A stretch of 38,883 bases of DNA, taken from contig JAQXHF010000079.1 in assembly GCA_029007095.1 (NCBI GenBank), forward strand, positions 1-38,883, given 5' to 3'. Of this stretch, positions 29,200-38,883 are shown piece by piece; position 1 is the stretch's first letter, and each line of letters opens with the position of its first letter. A program made the position numbers and the translations under genes. The notes under the pieces were generated by a model that was not told where the DNA came from, searched no databases, and saw nothing but the letters and a program-made list of their open reading frames with translations. This DNA comes from Clostridia bacterium. GTDB lineage: Bacteria > Bacillota > Clostridia > Oscillospirales > Acutalibacteraceae.

Positions 29200-29385
29200 T
29201 TACCAGCTGGCTTTCTTCACACCGGGGATCTGACCTGCATGGGCAAGTTCCCTGAAGCAGATACGGCAAACTCCGTACTTGCGAAGATAGGCATGTGGTC
29301 TGCCACAGATTTTGCATCTGTTGTAAGCTCTTGATGAGTACTTAGCAGGAGCTGCCTGCTTAACTTTCATTGATTTCTTAGCCAC
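29200..29385 (-). CDS. rpsZ: 30S ribosomal protein S14 type Z (zinc form)
   Basis: [41 protein letters not shown]. Confidence 0.97.
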   Translation of the reverse strand: MAKKSMKVKQAAPAKYSSRAYNRCKICGRPHAYLRKYGVCRICFRELAHAGQIPGVKKASW

Positions 29386-29397
29386 AATAAACCCTCC

Positions 29398-29940
29398 TTA
29401 TCTTGCGAACGGAGCGCCCATAAGCGTAAGCAGCTCACGAGCTTCTTCGTCTGTTTTGGCTGTGGTCACGAAGCTGATGTCCATACCGCGAACCTTATCA
29501 ATCTTATCATAGTCGATTTCCGGGAAAATCAACTGTTCCTTGATACCCAAGGAGTAGTTACCGCGACCGTCGAAAGAGTTTGCGTTGATTCCCCTGAAAT
29601 CACGAACTCTCGGAAGAGCGAGATTGAAGAATCTGTCCATAAACTCATACATTCTGTCGCCGCGAAGCGTAACTTTAACGCCGATAGTCATTCCCTCACG
29701 GAGCTTGAAGTTAGCGACGGATTTCTTTGCCTTACAGAGATACGGCTTCTGACCGGTAATCTGCATAAGGTCAGAGGAGATAGCGTCAATAACCTTCGGG
29801 TTATCTCTTGCTTCGCCGCATCCGACATTTATAACAATCTTATCAAGCTTCGGGATTTGCATGACGCTCTTGTACTCAAACTTCTTCATCAAAGCCGGTG
29901 CGACTTCGTTCAGATAGGTTTCTTTTAACCTTGCTGCCAT
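29398..29940 (-). CDS. rplE: 50S ribosomal protein L5
   Basis: [40 protein letters not shown]. Confidence 0.98.
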   Translation of the reverse strand: MAARLKETYLNEVAPALMKKFEYKSVMQIPKLDKIVINVGCGEARDNPKVIDAISSDLMQITGQKPYLCKAKKSVANFKLREGMTIGVKVTLRGDRMYEFMDRFFNLALPRVRDFRGINANSFDGRGNYSLGIKEQLIFPEIDYDKIDKVRGMDISFVTTAKTDEEARELLTLMGAPFAR

Positions 29941-29959
29941 CTGTCATGTTCCTCCCTAA

Positions 29960-30286
29960 TTAAAATTCTGCATTGCATTTTTTGCAAATGCGTTTCTTAT
30001 TCTTCTCGCCCTCTGCCTTAACAGCATGACCGACTCTTGTCGGCTTGCCGCACTTGGGGCAAATGAGCTGAACCTTATCGGCATACAGAGCGCTTTCAGC
30101 CTTAATAAGGCCGCCCTCTTCGCCCATTCTTCTGGGCTTTACATGCTTGGTAACGATGTTAACGCCCTTGACGATAACCTTTCCCTCTGACGGAGAAACT
30201 TCCATTACCTCGCCCTTTTTGCCGCGGTATTTACCGTTGATAACGACAACCTGGTCGCCCTTCTTAACGTGTACCTTATTATTCAT
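29960..30286 (-). CDS. rplX: 50S ribosomal protein L24 with C-terminal four-Cys zinc-ribbon-like extension
   Basis: [26 protein letters not shown]...[12 protein letters not shown]...[10 protein letters not shown]. Confidence 0.97.
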   Translation of the reverse strand: MNNKVHVKKGDQVVVINGKYRGKKGEVMEVSPSEGKVIVKGVNIVTKHVKPRRMGEEGGLIKAESALYADKVQLICPKCGKPTRVGHAVKAEGEKNKKRICKKCNAEF

Positions 30287-30301
30287 TGTTGCACCCCCTG
30301 A

Positions 30302-30670
30302 TTAAAGCACTTCGGGAGCCAGAGAAAGAATCTTCATGAATTCCTTATCACGAAGCTCTCTTGCCACAGGTCCGAAAATACGCGTGCCCTTTGGGTTTTT
30401 ATCATCCCTGATTATAACGGCTGCATTCTCATCGAAGCGAATGTAAGTACCGTCGTTGCGGCGAACACCGCTGGCAGTTCTAACTACGACTGCCTTTACA
30501 ACCTCACCTTTTTTAACAACGCCACCGGGTGCTGCTTTCTTAACCGAAGCAACGATAACGTCGCCAATGTTGGCGTACTTTCTGCCGGTACCACCGAGAA
30601 CTCGGATACATCTGATCTCCTTTGCTCCGGTGTTGTCGGCAACTTTGAGGTTACTTTCTTGCTGTATCAC
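30302..30670 (-). CDS. rplN: 50S ribosomal protein L14
   Basis: [27 protein letters not shown]...[23 protein letters not shown]. Confidence 0.98.
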   Translation of the reverse strand: MIQQESNLKVADNTGAKEIRCIRVLGGTGRKYANIGDVIVASVKKAAPGGVVKKGEVVKAVVVRTASGVRRNDGTYIRFDENAAVIIRDDKNPKGTRIFGPVARELRDKEFMKILSLAPEVL

Positions 30671-30697
30671 AGTTTTTGCCTCCTTACACCTGCCAAA

Positions 30698-30955
30698 TTA
30701 TTTGGCCTTCTCGATAATCTCGACAACACGCCATCTCTTGTCCTTGGACAGAGGACGGGTTTCCATAATCAAAACCTTATCGCCAACGCCGCACTCGTTC
30801 TTCTCGTCGTGAGCCTTAAACTTAATAGTACGGTTAACGATCTTCTTGTAAAGCGGATGCTTTACCTTATCCTTAACAGTAACAACAACGGTTTTGTCCA
30901 TCTTGTCGCTGCTTACAATACCTACACGGGTTTTTCTGAGGTTTCTTTCTTCCAT
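30698..30955 (-). CDS. rpsQ: 30S ribosomal protein S17
   Basis: [43 protein letters not shown]. Confidence 0.98.
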   Translation of the reverse strand: MEERNLRKTRVGIVSSDKMDKTVVVTVKDKVKHPLYKKIVNRTIKFKAHDEKNECGVGDKVLIMETRPLSKDKRWRVVEIIEKAK

Positions 30956-30975
30956 CACAGTTAACCTCCCTTTCA

Positions 30976-31179
30976 TTACGACTCAGCGCCGTGAAGCTCG
31001 ATATCACGCTGAACAGTCTTTATTCTTGCGATATCCTTCTTAACGGCGTTAATACGCATCGGGTTGTCGAGCTGGTTAATAGCCTGCTGGAAGCGAAGCT
31101 TAAAGAGCTCGTCTTTCAAGTCATGGAGCTTTGCGTCAAGCTGTTCAGCTGACATCTTTCTGATTTCACTTGCTTTCAT
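30976..31179 (-). CDS. rpmC: 50S ribosomal protein L29
   Basis: [43 protein letters not shown]. Confidence 0.98.
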   Translation of the reverse strand: MKASEIRKMSAEQLDAKLHDLKDELFKLRFQQAINQLDNPMRINAVKKDIARIKTVQRDIELHGAES

Positions 31180-31601
31180 TACTGCTCAACCCCCTCGTCC
31201 TTTGATACGAACTTGCACTTGATGGGAAGCTTTGTAGCTGCAAGACGGAGAGCCTCACGAGCTGTTGCCTCGTCAACACCTGCAATTTCAAACATAACTC
31301 TGCCCGGCTTAACTACTGCAACCCAGTATTCGGGCGAACCTTTACCGGAACCCATTCGGGTTTCAGCCGGCTTCTCTGTAATCGGCTTATCCGGGAAAAT
31401 TTTAATCCAAACCTGACCGTTACGCTTGATGTAACGAGTCATGGCGATACGAGCCGCCTCAATCTGGTTGGAAGTGATCCATGCCGGTTCAAGAGCTTGA
31501 AGACCAAAATCACCGTTTGTAACCTTGTTACCACGGGTAGCCTTACCTTTAAGGCGTCCTCTCTGAACACGGCGGTATTTAACTCTCTTAGGTAAAAGCA
31601 T
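31179..31601 (-). CDS. rplP: 50S ribosomal protein L16
   Basis: [43 protein letters not shown]. Confidence 0.98.
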   Translation of the reverse strand: MLLPKRVKYRRVQRGRLKGKATRGNKVTNGDFGLQALEPAWITSNQIEAARIAMTRYIKRNGQVWIKIFPDKPITEKPAETRMGSGKGSPEYWVAVVKPGRVMFEIAGVDEATAREALRLAATKLPIKCKFVSKDEGVEQ

Positions 31602-32278
31602 TATTTAGAACCCTCCTTGCGGCGCGGTCTGCGGTTGCTGCTTTCATGGAGAACCTCGCCCTTGTAAAGCCAAACCTTAACACCGATACGGCCATAGGTT
31701 GTCTTTGCCTCAGCGAAACCGTAGTCAATGTCTGCACGGATGGTCTGAAGCGGGATTGTACCCTCATGATAAGTCTCGGAACGAGCAATTTCTGCACCGC
31801 CCAAACGACCTGATACCTGAATTTTGATGCCCTTAGCACCGAGCTTCATTGTGCGTCCGATGCACTGCTTCATAGCGCGGCGGAAAGATACTCGTCTTTC
31901 AAGCTGGCCTGCAATGTTCTCGGCTACAAGCTGTGCGTCGAGGTCGGGCTGCTTGATTTCGATAATGTTGATCGAAACATCCTTGTCGCCGCCGAGCTTT
32001 TTCTTACAAATTTCTTTAAGCTTCTCGATTTCCGAGCCGCCGCGACCGATTACCATGCCCGGCTTAGCGCACTGAATGTTGATGTAAACACGCTTTGCGT
32101 CACGCTCGATTTCAACCTTTGGTACACCTGCAGGAGCGAGTGTAGCAAGAAGGTACTCACGAAGCTTGTAATCCTCAACAAGAGTATCGCCGAAGTTCTT
32201 TTTATCAGCGTACCAGCGGGATTCCCAATTCTTAATAACACCGATTCTAAGACCGGTAGGATTTATTTTCTGGCCCAT
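31601..32278 (-). CDS. rpsC: 30S ribosomal protein S3
   Basis: [33 protein letters not shown] region [15 protein letters not shown]. Confidence 0.98.
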   Translation of the reverse strand: MGQKINPTGLRIGVIKNWESRWYADKKNFGDTLVEDYKLREYLLATLAPAGVPKVEIERDAKRVYINIQCAKPGMVIGRGGSEIEKLKEICKKKLGGDKDVSINIIEIKQPDLDAQLVAENIAGQLERRVSFRRAMKQCIGRTMKLGAKGIKIQVSGRLGGAEIARSETYHEGTIPLQTIRADIDYGFAEAKTTYGRIGVKVWLYKGEVLHESSNRRPRRKEGSK

Positions 32279-32297
32279 TTGTTTACCTCCTCCTCGC

Positions 32298-32630
32298 TTA
32301 TTCTGCTTCTCTGAGCACCATTGTGATGTGAGAAGTCTTCTTATTTATTCTGTATGCGCGGCCCTGAGCTCTCGGTCTGATACGCTTGAGGATAGGACCC
32401 TGACATACGAAACATTCTGAAACATAGAGCTTTGAAACATCCATGTCTTTATTTTCCGCATTAGCCATAGCTGATTTAAGCAGCTTAGCAAGCGGTTCAC
32501 ACGCAGCCTTCGGCGTGTGTTTAAGGATAGCCATTGCTTCGTCGCAAGGCTTATTTCTTATAAGGTCAAGCACAATCTGAACCTTTCTGGGCGCTATACG
32601 CACATAGGTTGCTTTTGCTGTTGCTTCCAT
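32298..32630 (-). CDS. rplV: 50S ribosomal protein L22
   Basis: [21 protein letters not shown]...[24 protein letters not shown]. Confidence 0.98.
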   Translation of the reverse strand: MEATAKATYVRIAPRKVQIVLDLIRNKPCDEAMAILKHTPKAACEPLAKLLKSAMANAENKDMDVSKLYVSECFVCQGPILKRIRPRAQGRAYRINKKTSHITMVLREAE

Positions 32631-32653
32631 TGATACACACTCCTTTCGGCTAA

Positions 32654-32935
32654 TTATTTACCGTTATTTGATGTTTTTGAACCTGCATGACCTCTAAAGG
32701 TTCTTGTAGGTGCAAACTCGCCCAACTTATGACCAATCATATCCTCTGTTACATATACAGGAACATGTTTGCGTCCATCATGAACAGCAAATGTGTGGCC
32801 GACAAAGTCGGGGAAGATTGTAGAGCTGCGGCTCCAAGTCTTGAGAACAGTTTTTTCGCCTCTTTCGTTCATTTCGCAAACTCTCTTATAAAGCTTAGGC
32901 TGAACGAAGAAACCTTTTTTAGCGCTTCTGCTCAT
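32654..32935 (-). CDS. rpsS: 30S ribosomal protein S19
   Basis: [19 protein letters not shown]...[52 protein letters not shown]. Confidence 0.98.
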   Translation of the reverse strand: MSRSAKKGFFVQPKLYKRVCEMNERGEKTVLKTWSRSSTIFPDFVGHTFAVHDGRKHVPVYVTEDMIGHKLGEFAPTRTFRGHAGSKTSNNGK

Positions 32936-32954
32936 AATCTATATCTCCTTTCAC

Positions 32955-33788
32955 TTATTTGCCGTTACGACGTCTTACGATAAGCTTGTTTGAAGCCTTC
33001 TTCTTGTTGCGTGTCTTGTAACCGAGAGCAGGCTTGCCCCACGGAGTAACAGGACCGGGACGACCGATAGGCGACTTACCTTCACCACCACCGTGGGGGT
33101 GATCGTTCGGGTTCATGACAGAACCGCGGACTGTCGGTCTCCAACCCATGTGGCGTTTTCTACCGGCTTTACCGATTTTAACGTTCTCATGGTCAACATT
33201 ACCAACCTGACCGATAGTAGCCATACAGTTGATGGGAACTTTACGAAGCTCGCCGGAGGGAAGTCTTAAAAGAGCAAACTCGCCTTCCTTAGCCATAAGC
33301 TGTGCAGCGTTGCCGGCTGCTCTTGCGAGCTGACCGCCGCGGCCGGGATAAAGCTCAACATTATGAACGAAAGTACCTGTCGGGATATTGACAAGCGGAA
33401 GAGCATTACCGGGTTTAATATCGGCGTCGGGACCGGCCATAACCGTGTCGCCAACATTTAATCCTGCCGGAGCGAGGATATAGCTCTTTGTTCCGTCCTC
33501 ATACTTGATGAGAGCGATGTGAGCGGAGCGGTTGGGATCGTACTCGATTGTAGCAACCTCAGCCGGTACATCAAACTTTGCTCTCTTGAAGTCGATTACA
33601 CGGTACTTCTTACGGTTTGCGCCACCGCGATGACGAACTGTAATGCGACCGTAGCTGTTTCGACCTGATTTGTTTCTCAGGGGCTCAAGAAGACTCTTCT
33701 CGGGAGCGACCTTTGAAATCTCTGAATAATCTGTAACCGACATATTTCTTCGTGAATTTGAAGTCGGCTTATAGACCTTGATCGACAT
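32955..33788 (-). CDS. rplB: 50S ribosomal protein L2
   Basis: [24 protein letters not shown]...[22 protein letters not shown]...[22 protein letters not shown]. Confidence 0.98.
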   Translation of the reverse strand: MSIKVYKPTSNSRRNMSVTDYSEISKVAPEKSLLEPLRNKSGRNSYGRITVRHRGGANRKKYRVIDFKRAKFDVPAEVATIEYDPNRSAHIALIKYEDGTKSYILAPAGLNVGDTVMAGPDADIKPGNALPLVNIPTGTFVHNVELYPGRGGQLARAAGNAAQLMAKEGEFALLRLPSGELRKVPINCMATIGQVGNVDHENVKIGKAGRKRHMGWRPTVRGSVMNPNDHPHGGGEGKSPIGRPGPVTPWGKPALGYKTRNKKKASNKLIVRRRNGK

Positions 33789-33861
33789 TTGATTCACACT
33801 CCTTTAAATGGCTTAGCGGAGTATGTCGAACTCCATACATTGCCACCGGAATTTCTGTTAA

Positions 33862-34158
33862 TTACATCATACCATCGAAGAATTCGATAGTCTTTGAGTC
33901 CTCAGTAAGAGTAACGATAGCCTTTTTCCACGAAGCTGTGTAGCCCTGTGACATACCCTGTCTGCGAAGCTTGCCGAGGCAGTTGATGGTGTTAACCTTA
34001 GCTACCTTAACCTTGAAAAGCTCCTCAACGGCTTTGGCAATCTCAATTTTGTTAGCGTCCTTGGCAACCTCGAAGGTGTACTTCTTATCAGCAGTGCCAA
34101 GCATACTCTCTTCTGTGATTATCGGACGGAGGATGATGTCCTGTGCAACTTTACTCAT
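33862..34158 (-). CDS. rplW: 50S ribosomal protein L23
   Basis: DIILRPIITEESMLGTADKKYTFEVAKDANKIEIAKAVEELFKVKVAKVNT. Confidence 0.98.
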   Translation of the reverse strand: MSKVAQDIILRPIITEESMLGTADKKYTFEVAKDANKIEIAKAVEELFKVKVAKVNTINCLGKLRRQGMSQGYTASWKKAIVTLTEDSKTIEFFDGMM

Positions 34159-34778
34159 GCATATACCTCCTCAATTTTAGCAACGGCGTCTTTAAGAACT
34201 ACCATAGTGTCGCTGTTAAGAATGTCATAAACATTGAGCGTATTAACAAGTGCAACCTTTACGCCTGCAATGTTGCGTGCGCTTCTGTAAATGATGTCGT
34301 CCTTTTCAGGAAGAACAAGAAGAACCTTCTTGCCTGTTTCAAGAGCGGACAAAACCTTTACAACATTCTGTGTCTTGATAGCGTCAAGTTTAAGGCTGTC
34401 AAGAACTACAAGCTCCTCAGCCGAAACCTTTGAAGAGAAAGCGGACTTCATTGCAAGTCTTCTGACTTTCTTGTTGATAGAGAAGCCATACTCTCTCGGC
34501 TTAGGACCGTGAGCTATACCGCCGTGAGTCCACTGCGGAGCTCTTGTCGAACCCTGACGGGCGCGGCCTGTACCCTTCTGACGCCACGGCTTCTTACCGC
34601 CGCCGCTAACCTCTGAACGCGTACGGGTTGACTGTGTGCCCTGACGCTGATTTGCCAAATAGTTAACTACGCAAAGGTGCATAGCAGCTTCATTCGGCTC
34701 GATTCCGAAAACTGACTCTGCGAGAGCGAGGTCGGAAACCTTTTTACCGTTCATATCGAATACTGATACATTAGGCAT
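34155..34778 (-). CDS. rplD: 50S ribosomal protein L4
   Basis: QRQGTQSTRTRSEVSGGGKKPWRQKGTGRARQGSTRAPQWTHGG. Confidence 0.98.
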   Translation of the reverse strand: MPNVSVFDMNGKKVSDLALAESVFGIEPNEAAMHLCVVNYLANQRQGTQSTRTRSEVSGGGKKPWRQKGTGRARQGSTRAPQWTHGGIAHGPKPREYGFSINKKVRRLAMKSAFSSKVSAEELVVLDSLKLDAIKTQNVVKVLSALETGKKVLLVLPEKDDIIYRSARNIAGVKVALVNTLNVYDILNSDTMVVLKDAVAKIEEVYA

Positions 34779-34796
34779 ACTTTAACACTCCTTCCG

Positions 34797-35429
34797 TTAC
34801 GCTTTCTTGGCATCGGCGATAACAACGATTCCGCCCTTAGGACCGGGAATAGCGCCCTTAACGGCGACGAGGTTGTTCTCAGCGTCAACCTTAGCAATAG
34901 TTAAATTCTGAACTGTGGTGCGGTCAACACCGTAATGACCTGCAAGCTTCTTGCCCTTGTAAACTCTTGACGGAGTTGAGCAAGCGCCCAAAGAACCTGC
35001 GTGTCTTGCAACGGGGCCTGTACCGTGAGACTCTCTGAGTCTTGAGAAGTTCCAGCGTTTGATGGAACCTGCTGTGCCGTGACCTTTGCTGGTACCGATT
35101 ACATCAACTTTTTCGCCTACTGCGAAAACATCTGCCTTGATGATGTCACCTACGTTAACATCTGCAATACTTTCAAGGCGGAACTCTTTAAGTACCTTCT
35201 TGGGAGCGACATTGTTCTTGTCAAAATGGCCCTTCATGGGCTTATTGACTCTCTGTGCTTTAACATCGCCGAAACCAACCTGAACAGCTTCATAGCCGTC
35301 ATTTTCGATTGTTTTCTTCTGAACGACAACGCACGGACCGGCTTCAACGACTGTTACGGGGATTACATTACCCTTTTCGTCAAAAATCTGCGTCATGCCG
35401 ATCTTCTTACCGATAAGACCTTTTTTCAT
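34797..35429 (-). CDS. rplC: 50S ribosomal protein L3
   Basis: [40 protein letters not shown]...[23 protein letters not shown]. Confidence 0.98.
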   Translation of the reverse strand: MKKGLIGKKIGMTQIFDEKGNVIPVTVVEAGPCVVVQKKTIENDGYEAVQVGFGDVKAQRVNKPMKGHFDKNNVAPKKVLKEFRLESIADVNVGDIIKADVFAVGEKVDVIGTSKGHGTAGSIKRWNFSRLRESHGTGPVARHAGSLGACSTPSRVYKGKKLAGHYGVDRTTVQNLTIAKVDAENNLVAVKGAIPGPKGGIVVIADAKKA

Positions 35430-35491
35430 ATACCTTATCCTCCTTATAGGTTATTGGTTGACAACTGCGTCAACTTGACCTGTGGCGTAAA

Positions 35492-35803
35492 TTAAAGCTT
35501 AATTTCAATTTCTACGCCTGCAGGAAGCTCAAGACCTCTCAAAGCGTCAACAGTCTTAGCTGACGGTCTGATGATGTCGATAAGCCTTTTGTGTGTACGC
35601 TGTTCAAACTGCTCTCTGGAATCCTTGTACTTGTGAACAGCACGAAGAATTGTAACAACTTCCTTTTCTGTCGGGAGAGGAACGGGACCTGAAACCTGAG
35701 CGCCTGTGCGCTTTGCAGTCTCAACGATCTTTTCCGCAGCCTTATCGACAAGGTTGTGGTCATAACCCTTCAATCTGATTCTGATTTTTCCCTTAACTGC
35801 CAT
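35492..35803 (-). CDS. rpsJ: 30S ribosomal protein S10
   Basis: [71 protein letters not shown]. Confidence 0.98.
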   Translation of the reverse strand: MAVKGKIRIRLKGYDHNLVDKAAEKIVETAKRTGAQVSGPVPLPTEKEVVTILRAVHKYKDSREQFEQRTHKRLIDIIRPSAKTVDALRGLELPAGVEIEIKL

Positions 35804-35821
35804 GATTTTGCCTCCTTAAAA

Positions 35822-36107
35822 ATTTGGCGGGCAACGCTCGAACCTAATTTCGCAACGCGTCCGGGTGTTTCCACTCGTTACATTTAAAAACCGGAAAATG
35901 GGTTAGTTTTCCGGGAATGTGCGCAAATCTAAGTTCAAACGCACATACAGACAATGATTCGCCAAAGGGGAACGAATCATGTATGTAGGTTATTCAATCG
36001 CCCGGTTTAAAATCGGACATACTCCGTGAGAATTCCCGGCTTCAATGAGCCGCCACCTCTCACATCAACGCATATCAACGCACTTGATTGCATAATAATC
36101 AGCGTGC
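35822..36107 (-). promoter_or_regulatory. Long structured 5' leader of S10 operon
   Basis: About 300 nt between promoter and rpsJ with several strong hairpins (36026-36063, 35943-35986, 35918-35945) and a terminator. Confidence 0.65.
35886..35914 (-). terminator. Intrinsic terminator inside the S10-operon leader (candidate attenuator)
   Basis: Minus strand CCGGAAAA-CTAACCCA-TTTTCCGG-TTTTT; 8-bp perfect stem plus U-tract, upstream of rpsJ. Confidence 0.75.
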
Positions 36108-36113
36108 TTTGAT

Positions 36114-36142
36114 ATAATACCATACATCAAAGCTAAAATCAA
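36114..36142 (-). promoter_or_regulatory. Promoter of S10 operon
   Basis: TTGATT (36142-36137), 17-bp spacer, TATTAT (36119-36114) on the minus strand. Confidence 0.6.
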
Positions 36143-36279
36143 GTCTTTTTAACAAATTTTTTTGATTTTTTTCGGTAATTTTTCATAAATGATTTTTGCA
36201 TTTTTACCGCTATTCTATATATATAAATGTATAGGGATTTTTCCGTTTATATTGCGTTTTTATCAACATAAATAAATCA

Positions 36280-36335
36280 AAAGCTGTAATTCACAAAAAG
36301 TTCTTCCGCTTTGTTGTAAATTACAGCTTTATATT
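36280..36335 (-). terminator. Terminator-like inverted repeat after infB-rbfA-DHH operon
   Basis: AAAGCTGTAATT ... AATTACAGCTTT arms, A/T-rich flanks. Confidence 0.55.
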
Positions 36336-36386
36336 TTTTATAATGAACCGATTGAAGCTGAAACTTCATTCCCGATATACATTTAA

Positions 36387-37337
36387 CTACTGCCTATCAA
36401 GATATTTTTCAACATTCATCAATACTGTCTGAGCCGCCTTATCGGCCGGGCCTGCAACCTTGCAACCGCCTGCACAGCGATGACCGCCACCGCCCATTGA
36501 AGCGCATATTTCGGAAACATCGACAGGCTCATGACTTCTCATAGAAACCTTGAAGTCGCCGTCTTCCTTTTCTCTCATCGTAACGCCGACGAGTACGCCC
36601 TCGATTTGTCTTGGCAAAGCTGCTATGGCGTCAACCTCTGTTTCATTTGAACCGCTTTCAGAATACATATCCTGTGTAATAGTAATAACGGCGCATCTTC
36701 CGTCGAGATACAACTTCATTGAGTCAAGAGCAAGCTTTTCGAGCTTAGCATAAGTCCTCGTCTTGGTATCAAACATAACCGTATTTATCTTCGCATTTTC
36801 CGCTCCGGCTTCAATCATATCCGCCGCCATACGCATAGTTCTCGGAGTTACATTTGAATATTTGAAGCAGCCTGTATCCGTGCAAAGTCCCGTATATATA
36901 CAGTTTGCCATTTTTGAATTTATCTGCACGCCGAGCGTCTTTATAATTTCGAGAATTATCTCACAAGCCGCCGCGGCATTAGAATCAAGAAGCGTATAAT
37001 CGGCATATTTAAGATTTGAGCTATGATGATCTATGCAAAGCTGAATTTTGCCGGCATAAGCCGTTTCAAGCTCCTTACCTAACAGTTTGGGATCGGCAAC
37101 ATCGACAGCTACGACAAAATCCTCATCGAAGTCTTCATCAAGCTCACCGAGGTAACTGTATTTAGGCGGAATTTTATCCGAGCATCTGACAGCGGCATTT
37201 TTTCCGATTTCAGTCAGCGCCGCCTTTAATGCAAATCCGCATCCGAGAGTATCTCCGTCAGGATTACCGTGAACGAGAATAAGAATATTATCATTGTCTT
37301 TAAGCAGTTCTGCTGCCCTATTCAGGTCAATTATCAT
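36387..37337 (-). CDS. nrnA: DHH/DHHA1 phosphoesterase, NrnA-like (oligoribonuclease/pAp phosphatase)
   Basis: LVHGNPDGDTLGCGFAL, VAVDVAD, CIDHHSSN, GGGGHRCAGGCKV; downstream of rbfA. Confidence 0.9.
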   Translation of the reverse strand: MIIDLNRAAELLKDNDNILILVHGNPDGDTLGCGFALKAALTEIGKNAAVRCSDKIPPKYSYLGELDEDFDEDFVVAVDVADPKLLGKELETAYAGKIQLCIDHHSSNLKYADYTLLDSNAAAACEIILEIIKTLGVQINSKMANCIYTGLCTDTGCFKYSNVTPRTMRMAADMIEAGAENAKINTVMFDTKTRTYAKLEKLALDSMKLYLDGRCAVITITQDMYSESGSNETEVDAIAALPRQIEGVLVGVTMREKEDGDFKVSMRSHEPVDVSEICASMGGGGHRCAGGCKVAGPADKAAQTVLMNVEKYLDRQ

Positions 37338-37686
37338 CAGATTCAATCCTCAAATCATCCATCAATTTAACAATATGCATTCCGTGTTCTACCGAATCGT
37401 CAGCAACAAAGAGAAGCTCCGGCGTTTTTCTCAAATGCAGTCTTTTTCCAACCTCACGGCGGATATATCCCGTCGCAGATTTAAGTCCCTTTACAGCTTC
37501 CACAGCCGTTTCTATACCGTCCATAGCGCTTATATAAACCTTTGCATACGAAGCGTCAGAGCTGACCTCAACCCTTACTACGGTCAGAAGTTTACCCATC
37601 ACACGAGGATCTTTAAGCTCCCTGATAACCGCAACAATTTCGCGTTTGATATCCTCGGAAACTCTGTCAATTCTGTAACCTGCCAT
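37327..37686 (-). CDS. rbfA: Ribosome-binding factor A
   Basis: RIDRVSEDIKREIVAVIRELKDPRV...VEVSSDASYAKVYIS...LHLRKTPELLFVADDSVEHGMHI. Confidence 0.96.
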   Translation of the reverse strand: MAGYRIDRVSEDIKREIVAVIRELKDPRVMGKLLTVVRVEVSSDASYAKVYISAMDGIETAVEAVKGLKSATGYIRREVGKRLHLRKTPELLFVADDSVEHGMHIVKLMDDLRIESDDN

Positions 37687-37698
37687 CAGTTAAATACC

Positions 37699-38883
37699 TC
37701 AATCTCTGTATTCTTCAACAATATAAGATTCAAAAATATCTCCAACCTTAATATCGGAATATTTATTAAGGCTTATGCCACATTCATATCCGGAAGCGAC
37801 CTCTTTGACATCGTCCTTGAAACGGCGCAGGGAAGCAATCTCGTCATCTGCAACTATGATACCGTCACGGACAACTCTGATTTTTGAATTTCTCGCAACC
37901 TTACCGTCAAGCACATAACAGCCTGCAACCTTGCCGACCGAAGAAATCGTTATAACATCGCGAACCTCTGCTCTACCGAGATCTACATCGCGGAGCTTCG
38001 GAGCTTCCATTCCCTTGATTGCGGCCTGAATATCCTCAATGCAATCGTAAATTATACGATACATTCTCATCTCAACTCCGTCGCGCTCGGCGAGCTGAAT
38101 TGCCACCGGATCGGGACGGACATTAAATCCAACAATTATCGCGTTTGAAGCGTTGGCAAGCATAACATCGGATTCGCTCGGTGCGCCGACGCCGTTATGA
38201 ATTACCCTTACTCTGACTTCATCACTTGAAAGCTTCTCAACGCTCTGCTTAACAGCCTCGGCAGATCCCTGAACATCGGCCTTAACGATAACATTAAGCT
38301 CTTTCATTTCGCCCTCTTTGAGAGAATCGAAAAGATTATCAAGAGTAACCTTATGCATTGCCTTAAACTGTTCTTCCTTGGCCTCGTTCTTTCTCTGCTC
38401 AACAAGCTCTCTTGCAAGCTTCTCGTCGCTTACTGCGTCGAAAATGTCGCCTGCCTGCGGAACCTCGTCAAGTCCCATAATTTCAACGGGAACCGACGGG
38501 CCTGCCGTTTTAACCTTTTTGCCCTTATCGTCTGCCATTACACGCACACGACCGACAGCCTGACCTGCGACAATTATATCACCGGAATTGAGCGTACCTT
38601 TCTGAACAAGCAGCGTTGCGATAGGACCTCTGCCCTTGTCAAGTCTTGCCTCGATAACAATACCCTTTGCCGCACGGTTCGGATTAGCTTTAAGCTCCTG
38701 CATTTCCGCAACAAGCAGGATATTTTCAAGCAATTTATCAATACCCATATGAGTTTTTGCAGAAACGGGAACGCAGATAACATCTCCGCCCCATTCCTCA
38801 GGAACAAGATTATGCTCCGTCAACTGCTGCATAATTCTGTCGGGATTTACATCGGGTTTATCCATCTTATTTATAGCTACGAT
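37699..38883 (-). CDS. infB: Translation initiation factor IF-2, N-terminal part outside window
   Basis: Frame runs to the window edge with VAINKMDKP (G4 motif NKMD); [48 protein letters not shown]. The ORF-track start at 38865 is an internal Met. Confidence 0.97.
   Translation of the reverse strand: MVAINKMDKPDVNPDRIMQQLTEHNLVPEEWGGDVICVPVSAKTHMGIDKLLENILLVAEMQELKANPNRAAKGIVIEARLDKGRGPIATLLVQKGTLNSGDIIVAGQAVGRVRVMADDKGKKVKTAGPSVPVEIMGLDEVPQAGDIFDAVSDEKLARELVEQRKNEAKEEQFKAMHKVTLDNLFDSLKEGEMKELNVIVKADVQGSAEAVKQSVEKLSSDEVRVRVIHNGVGAPSESDVMLANASNAIIVGFNVRPDPVAIQLAERDGVEMRMYRIIYDCIEDIQAAIKGMEAPKLRDVDLGRAEVRDVITISSVGKVAGCYVLDGKVARNSKIRVVRDGIIVADDEIASLRRFKDDVKEVASGYECGISLNKYSDIKVGDIFESYIVEEYRD

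Noticed and set aside
20654-35803. Unusual gene order or insertion in the ribosomal superoperon
   Set aside because: Order rpsJ-rplCDWB-rpsS-rplV-rpsC-rplP-rpmC-rpsQ-rplNXE-rpsZ-rpsH-rplFR-rpsE-rpmD-rplO-secY-adk-map-infA-rpmJ-rpsMKD-rpoA-rplQ is the standard one; rpmJ and rpmD, missing from the ORF track, are present.
1-38883. CRISPR arrays, transposases, prophage or integron signatures
   Set aside because: None seen: no regularly spaced direct repeats, transposase motifs or phage genes by reading; a tool-based scan was not possible.

Overview
38.9 kb of a low-to-mid GC Firmicutes chromosome. The gene content suggests a Clostridia/Oscillospiraceae-type organism, but that is inference. Almost all genes are on the minus strand. 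From right to left the window holds: infB (partial)-rbfA-nrnA-like DHH phosphoesterase; the complete S10-spc-alpha ribosomal superoperon (rpsJ to rplQ, with secY-adk-map-infA-rpmJ and rpoA) behind a long structured leader; a frameshifted DtxR/MntR-like gene (+ strand); a 605-aa ORF for a strongly promoted secreted protein of unknown function with SLH-like N-terminal repeats; ileS behind a T-box leader; three glycosyltransferases; a folT-type ECF transporter gene behind a THF riboswitch, followed by a nitroreductase and an Rrf2 regulator; cysK (+ strand) with a perfect inverted-repeat operator; two tRNA-Ser genes; a nucleotidyltransferase plus Gfo/Idh/MocA oxidoreductase; and, at the left end, an accessory locus: degenerate EAL protein, two TasA/camelysin-like exported proteins, SipW-type signal peptidase, and a membrane-anchored McrB-like AAA+ ATPase (partial; missing from the supplied ORF track). 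The best candidates for new biology are the EAL/TasA-like/SipW/AAA+ locus, the S10-operon leader with a terminator and a possible antiterminator pairing, and the 605-aa surface protein.
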